NCBI GenBank assembly: GCA_902766655.1
Contig: CACXEL010000370.1
Coordinates: 1-8,901, forward strand
DNA from: an uncultured Lachnospiraceae bacterium
GTDB taxonomy: Bacteria > Bacillota > Clostridia > Lachnospirales > Lachnospiraceae
DNA length: 8,901 nucleotides
Reading direction: 5' to 3'
Position numbers and translations under genes: made by a program. The notes under the pieces were generated by a model. That model was not told the origin of the DNA. It was given only the letters and a program-made list of their open reading frames with translations, and did not search any database. Shown in pieces: positions 5,263 to 8,901 of the stretch (position 1 is its first letter; each line of letters starts with the position of its first letter).

Positions 5263-5537
5263 AAAAATATCCGTGCGCCTCACATCGAATCGGTCCCAAC
5301 AGACGTAACCTCCCCAGTTAGCTCGGCCCAGGCACCCTCGCGTCACACAAAAGGTCCACCTTAGTGCTGCTGTGTTCCCACCCTGACACGGTTCGATGGT
5401 TTCTGTTGCGCGAGACCCGGACGTCATCACCACTTAAGAAGGGCAGCTCCACCCGAACAGACCCTCAGATCTTGGTATGCCCCTGCTGTAGCGGACTGCA
5501 GGTTACAAGGCCCCGCTAATGACCCGGTTGCACGGAT
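5263..5537 (-). ncRNA. ffs: Signal recognition particle RNA, large Gram-positive type
   Basis: This RNA is the scaffold of the signal recognition particle, which binds Ffh and directs ribosomes making membrane proteins to the membrane. On the minus strand the Alu-domain core reads close to the Bacillus form: 'GGCCTTGTAACCTGCAG', 'TCCGCTACAGCAGGGGCA'. The S-domain Ffh site is clear at about 5355-5392: 'GTGTCAGG', a GTG-GGAA-CAC tetraloop hairpin, then 'AGCAGCACTAAGG'. The ends pair: ATCCGTGC (5530-5537) with GCACGGAT (5269-5276), an 8-bp closing stem, followed by ATTTTTATT. The length of about 275 nt matches the large Alu-containing SRP RNA of Firmicutes. In Bacillus the gene sits between tadA and dnaX; here tadA is about 2 kb away and no dnaX is seen. 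Confidence 0.93.
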
Positions 5538-5543
5538 GAGTGC

Positions 5544-5572
5544 AGTATATCCGAAAACCGGGGAAAAGTCAA
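5544..5572 (-). promoter_or_regulatory. SRP RNA promoter
   Basis: On the minus strand: TTGACT (5567-5572), a 17-nt spacer, and TATACT (5544-5549). The predicted start near 5537 coincides with the first base of the closing stem, so promoter and RNA boundary agree. Confidence 0.85.
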
Positions 5573-5611
5573 CAGCTTAAATTTTCTCTTTTTTTGAACC
5601 GGAACGCCCTG

Positions 5612-5641
5612 CCTGTCCGGGCAAGATGAGGCCCGGACAGG
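5612..5641 (-). terminator. Stable hairpin after the glycosidase gene, possible terminator
   Basis: CCTGTCCGGGC (5612-5622) pairs perfectly with 5631-5641 across an 8-nt loop, 64 nt past the stop codon of the large minus-strand gene. Neither side has an adjacent T-run, so it may be a factor-dependent terminator or an mRNA 3' stabilising structure. Smaller inverted repeats lie between it and the stop codon. Confidence 0.45.
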
Positions 5642-5704
5642 GAATTCGGCTTTCACCGGCCTGCTCCGGGCAGGTCAATCGGCTGTGCACGGCCGGCACG
5701 GAGC

Positions 5705-8700
5705 TTATGAGGCGGGTTTCGTGAACCTGGACCCGGTAAAGCCGGGAACTATGTCCGCCCAGGAACTGATGGCGGCGCCGTCCTTCTTGACATACTTGAT
5801 ATAGTTTTTGGTGTATTTATTCCAGGCCGTCGTGTTCATGTACTTGAAGACGGTGGCTGAGAGCTTGGGCCGCGTGCAGTAGGCTGAGGTGTAGTAATAG
5901 ATGCCCAGGTGCCAGCCGCCGGCCATCTCCGCGGTGCTGTCCATCTCCCGGTGGATGGCGATCATGTCGATGTTCTTGTCGAACTCTGTGAGGTAGTAGG
6001 CCAGGGCCACGGCCGCCGCCTGCTCATAGAGCTGCGACTTGCCGTTGTAAACGGAGGAAATGCCTGTCTCCGGCATGATGACGTGCATATTGCTCCCGTA
6101 GGTGGCCTTGAGGGAGGAGGCAAAAGCGGAGGCGTTCAGCGGGGTGATCTGCGCCGAGGAGCCGCTGTCCGTCACGAAGGGACTCCGGATCCAGATCCTG
6201 CAGTCCTGCTCGGGCGAGGGGTAGGGGTGCATGCACATATCCCAGTGGATCTTGCCCTGTCGGATGAGGTCCGTGTTGAAATCCGCGATGAGCTGCTGCC
6301 CGTTGTAAGTGCCGGAAGGCACGGAGTTGGCCGGGAGGTTCCAGTTGTGGTCCAGCGACACGTAGGTCCGCGCGTATTTCCACCGGCTCTTGATGGCCGC
6401 GTTGAAGAGGCGGAACCCTTCGGCGTAGGACTCGTGGTACTGGCTGTAGCTGACGTTCCCTGTGTAATTGTAGGTGCGGTACTGGTCTGACTCGTTGCCG
6501 TAGACCCAGTTGGCCACGTAGATGCCGTTCTTCGTCCACTCCTCCGCCAGGCAGGAGAAGAGGGCCTCGAGACGGAGGCGGTTCTCATTTTTAGTGTTGA
6601 GGGCGTAAATGATACCCCCTCCTGAGGATGAGGCCGCCGAGGGCTGGATATAGTCGGTCAGACGGCTGCTCAGGTAGAAAATGCCTGTCACGACGATGCC
6701 CCTGTCATAGAAGGTCTTGAGAAGGCTGGCGTGGCTTCTGATGGCGGAGGAGAAATAATACGTCTTGCCCTGGTAGCTGTAGCTGAAATCGGACCTGTTC
6801 AGGTAGGTCTCGATCGGGAAGTCCAGGGCAACATGGCTGCAGTTCAGGGACTCGGCTAAATCGGCATGGCTGAGCGTCATTTTCAGACCCTTTTTGGTGG
6901 CAGCCGTGGGGAATTTGGTCTTCCGCGCGGCGGCGTTCTGGGGGTTCGAGATGTAGACGCCGTTGCTGGTGATGAGATACCTGTTCTTCCTGATGACGCC
7001 CAGGTAGAAACGCTTCTGGATCAGGGAGCCCGAATTGTTCAGGTTCAGCGGGACGGAGAAGGTCATGCTGTCCGCGGAAGGCGCGGAGGCCACCGGGGTA
7101 CAGGATTTGACTTTGGTCACGTATCCGTCGACGGCAAAGAGATAGAGCCTGCCATCATCGGATTTCATCGGGGTCCCGGAGGCCTTGACGATCACCGTGT
7201 TCCGGTCGCTGGCGCTGACCTCGACGGAGGTGATCTTCATGGCGGTCAGCTGCCACTTGAAACGGTCTGCGGAGGCGTAGGTCCCGATCTGGAGAGCAGC
7301 ATCGTAGCTGGTGGAGCCGCCTGCCAGCTCAAGGGCCAGAGAGGTGTTGAGGCAGGAGACCAGCCTGTAGGACCCGTCGGAGTTGATGACGGGGTGCCAG
7401 AGTTGGCCTTTGGCGCCGGTCCAGGACCCGGTCACGACCGGTGTTCCGGCGGCAGCGGTGTTGCCTTTGACTGTCAGGAGCTTGCCGGTGGCTGCATTGA
7501 CCACCCGGAAATAGTAATTGCGCTTGCCGCGCGCGACGGCGGGCTGCAGCTTGAAATACTGGCGGGTGGAGCCGGCCCAGTCCCGGCTCAGGTAACTGAC
7601 GCCGTTGGAGGTGGATGCGCTGGCCGGCTCGACTACCCGGTCGGTATCCGCGCATGAGCGGATGGCGAAGGTGGAGACGGTGCGGTCCGACGTAGAATCG
7701 GCTGTGAGGAACTGCTGTTTTTTGTTGCCCTCCTTGTAGGCACGGGAGACAGCGTAGTCGTAGGAGCCTGAATAGTCGATGCCCAGGACGCGGCCGCTGT
7801 GAAGACGGGAGATGAAGCGGAGCGCGCCGGAGGATTCGGTCCAGGGCTTCCAGAGCTGGGCGTCCGCGCCCGTGCGTGCGGTCTGGATGACTTTGGTGCC
7901 GGAATTGTATTTCCCGTTTTCGAGGGCCAGGACCAGGCCGGTCTTGACGTTGGTGATGGTGTAATAGCCGCCCCAGACATGGGTCAGCTTGTATTTCTGC
8001 CAACTGAGTCCCTCAGCGTCCGCGAGGGCATTCGTGTTGCCGTCACCGGTCAGGCCGAGGCGCGGGCCCAGGGCCATTTTCGGAGTGGCTTCGGGGCGGA
8101 GCATGATGGTGCCTGCGTAGTTCGGCAGCGTGACCTCCCTGAGCAGGAAATGCTCGGCCTTCACGTTCTCATCGACCTGAAGACGGATCGTAGTGTAGTT
8201 CGCGAAGTGGCCGTCTCTGACCTCAAGAGCCAGCGTCGGGTCGGCGGCGCTCAGGAAGCTGTAGGAGCCGTCTGCGTTGAGCCGCATTTTCCATTTCTGA
8301 GTCGAGTAGCCCTTGTCCTCCTGCTGCACAACGTTGGTCGTGGCTGCCGCCGTTCCGTCCACGGTGACAGCCTTGCCGCTCCGGTAGTTGAGGATGGTCC
8401 AGGATCCGTCGGCGTTCTTTTTCAGTGTGAAATACTGCCGGTAGAAGCTCTTGTTACTGTAAATGCGGACATTGGTCCCGTTCGCGAGGACATCTGTGCC
8501 CAGATCCATGGTCAGGCTGTTGCTGTAGGCGCAGAGGAGCAGGTAAGTCTTTCCGGATACCGGAGCCGGACTTGTAAAGATCTTGGTGGTGGAAGCGGCC
8601 TCGGAGGTCAGAGCCGGCTCGAGAGGAATATCCTCCTCGTCCGGGTCGGATAATTCTTCCTCATCCGTGACCTCGCCGGTGTCATCCCCGGCTTCGCCTG

Positions 8701-8901
8701 TGTCCGTACCGTCGTTTTCATCGCCTTCGGGGGTTGTGATGTCCCCAGGCACTTCCTCCTGGGCAGGGACCGGATCGCCGGACTCACCGGAATCGTCGCC
8801 GGTCTGCCCGGAATCGTCGCCGGTCTGCCCGGAATCGTCGCCGGTCTCGCCGGAACCGTCGCCGGTCTCGCCGGAACCGTCGCCGGTCTCGCCGGAACCG
8901 T
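5705..8901 (-). CDS. Large secreted RICIN-repeat / DUF5722-like putative glycoside hydrolase (5' partial)
   Basis: The frame is open to the window edge, giving at least 1064 residues; the true start and any signal peptide are off-window. Domain order, with positions counted from the GTG at 8752: an acidic linker made of 7-residue repeats (GSGETGD/DSGQTGD, upstream to about residue 50); three beta-trefoil ricin-type modules (about 67-207, 213-350, 360-505) with QxW/QxF marks such as 'RQYF', 'TQKW', 'AQLW', 'QQF', 'GQLW'; an all-beta linker (507-605); and a C-terminal domain of about 380 residues resembling DUF5722, which I expect to be a TIM barrel. Candidate catalytic acids are Glu754 in 'NWVYGNESDQ' (clan GH-A-like acid/base) and Glu895 in 'HVIMPETGIS' (nucleophile position); 'DMCMHPYPSP' and 'IAIHREMDS' look like other strand ends. 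No LPxTG or membrane anchor is at the C-terminus. Likely role: an extracellular enzyme acting on a host or dietary glycan; the substrate is unknown. The DUF5722 label is from memory of the family. Confidence 0.75.
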   Translation of the reverse strand, partial: GSGETGDGSGETGDGSGETGDDSGQTGDDSGQTGDDSGESGDPVPAQEEVPGDITTPEGDENDGTDTGEAGDDTGEVTDEEELSDPDEEDIPLEPALTSEAASTTKIFTSPAPVSGKTYLLLCAYSNSLTMDLGTDVLANGTNVRIYSNKSFYRQYFTLKKNADGSWTILNYRSGKAVTVDGTAAATTNVVQQEDKGYSTQKWKMRLNADGSYSFLSAADPTLALEVRDGHFANYTTIRLQVDENVKAEHFLLREVTLPNYAGTIMLRPEATPKMALGPRLGLTGDGNTNALADAEGLSWQKYKLTHVWGGYYTITNVKTGLVLALENGKYNSGTKVIQTARTGADAQLWKPWTESSGALRFISRLHSGRVLGIDYSGSYDYAVSRAYKEGNKKQQFLTADSTSDRTVSTFAIRSCADTDRVVEPASASTSNGVSYLSRDWAGSTRQYFKLQPAVARGKRNYYFRVVNAATGKLLTVKGNTAAAGTPVVTGSWTGAKGQLWHPVINSDGSYRLVSCLNTSLALELAGGSTSYDAALQIGTYASADRFKWQLTAMKITSVEVSASDRNTVIVKASGTPMKSDDGRLYLFAVDGYVTKVKSCTPVASAPSADSMTFSVPLNLNNSGSLIQKRFYLGVIRKNRYLITSNGVYISNPQNAAARKTKFPTAATKKGLKMTLSHADLAESLNCSHVALDFPIETYLNRSDFSYSYQGKTYYFSSAIRSHASLLKTFYDRGIVVTGIFYLSSRLTDYIQPSAASSSGGGIIYALNTKNENRLRLEALFSCLAEEWTKNGIYVANWVYGNESDQYRTYNYTGNVSYSQYHESYAEGFRLFNAAIKSRWKYARTYVSLDHNWNLPANSVPSGTYNGQQLIADFNTDLIRQGKIHWDMCMHPYPSPEQDCRIWIRSPFVTDSGSSAQITPLNASAFASSLKATYGSNMHVIMPETGISSVYNGKSQLYEQAAAVALAYYLTEFDKNIDMIAIHREMDSTAEMAGGWHLGIYYYTSAYCTRPKLSATVFKYMNTTAWNKYTKNYIKYVKKDGAAISSWADIVPGFTGSRFTKPAS
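8777..8901. repeat. 21-bp tandem repeats encoding an acidic 7-residue linker
   Basis: About six copies of a 21-bp unit (one divergent at 8777-8797, then 8798, 8819, 8840, 8861 and a cut copy from 8882) continue past the window edge. The three rightmost are essentially identical and encode GSGETGD; the next two encode DSGQTGD; the leftmost is degenerate. This gradient suggests recent expansion by slippage at the N-terminal side. The encoded Gly/Ser/Asp/Glu stretch is probably a flexible spacer. Confidence 0.9.

Noticed and set aside
6866..8653. Plus-strand open frames opposite the RICIN/DUF5722-like gene
   Set aside because: They are shadow frames of a strongly coding minus strand, with Gly/Val/Asp-rich composition and no start signals.

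Overview
The window looks like chromosomal DNA from a GC-rich member of the Clostridia, most likely a Lachnospiraceae-type gut bacterium. This is inferred from the kind of genes present: a large Gram-positive SRP RNA with an Alu domain, a CarD-like regulator, a low-GC-type TadA, a D-Ala-D-Ala carboxypeptidase with a basic tail, and a secreted RICIN/DUF5722-like glycosidase. It also fits Gram-positive ribosome binding sites (AAAGGAGG, AAGGGG) and compact sigma-A promoters. The species cannot be named from the sequence.

Layout. At the left edge, the 3' end of a CobW-family GTPase/metallochaperone gene (+) meets a RelA/SpoT-domain gene (-) across a bidirectional terminator. Behind it on the minus strand lies a CarD-family transcription factor gene. 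Positions 2205-2770 hold no convincing protein gene. They contain a strong plus-strand promoter, several stable stems, and a minus-strand promoter with an AT-rich upstream element; I read the block as a candidate structured RNA of about 300 nt that I cannot assign to a family. Next, on the minus strand, come tadA and tRNA-Ser(CGA), 20 nt apart and sharing one terminator. Divergent from tadA is a membrane-anchored penicillin-binding carboxypeptidase (+) ending in a long arginine-rich tail. A 14-bp bidirectional terminator separates it from the large SRP RNA gene (minus strand, about 5263-5537), which has its own near-consensus promoter. The right-hand 3.2 kb is one minus-strand reading frame, cut by the window edge: an acidic 7-residue repeat linker, three beta-trefoil (ricin-type) modules, an all-beta linker and a DUF5722-like catalytic barrel.

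Themes. The left two-thirds is housekeeping: stress signalling, RNA polymerase control, tRNA editing, protein targeting and cell wall trimming. The right end is a secreted carbohydrate-active protein. The genes are mostly single transcription units with their own promoters and terminators; tadA plus tRNA-Ser is the only likely operon. No mobile element, CRISPR array, phage gene or obvious defence system is visible. The least explained items are the candidate RNA at 2336-2644, the RelA/SpoT protein with an altered guanine-binding loop, the near-leaderless tadA promoter, and the arginine-rich tail of the carboxypeptidase.
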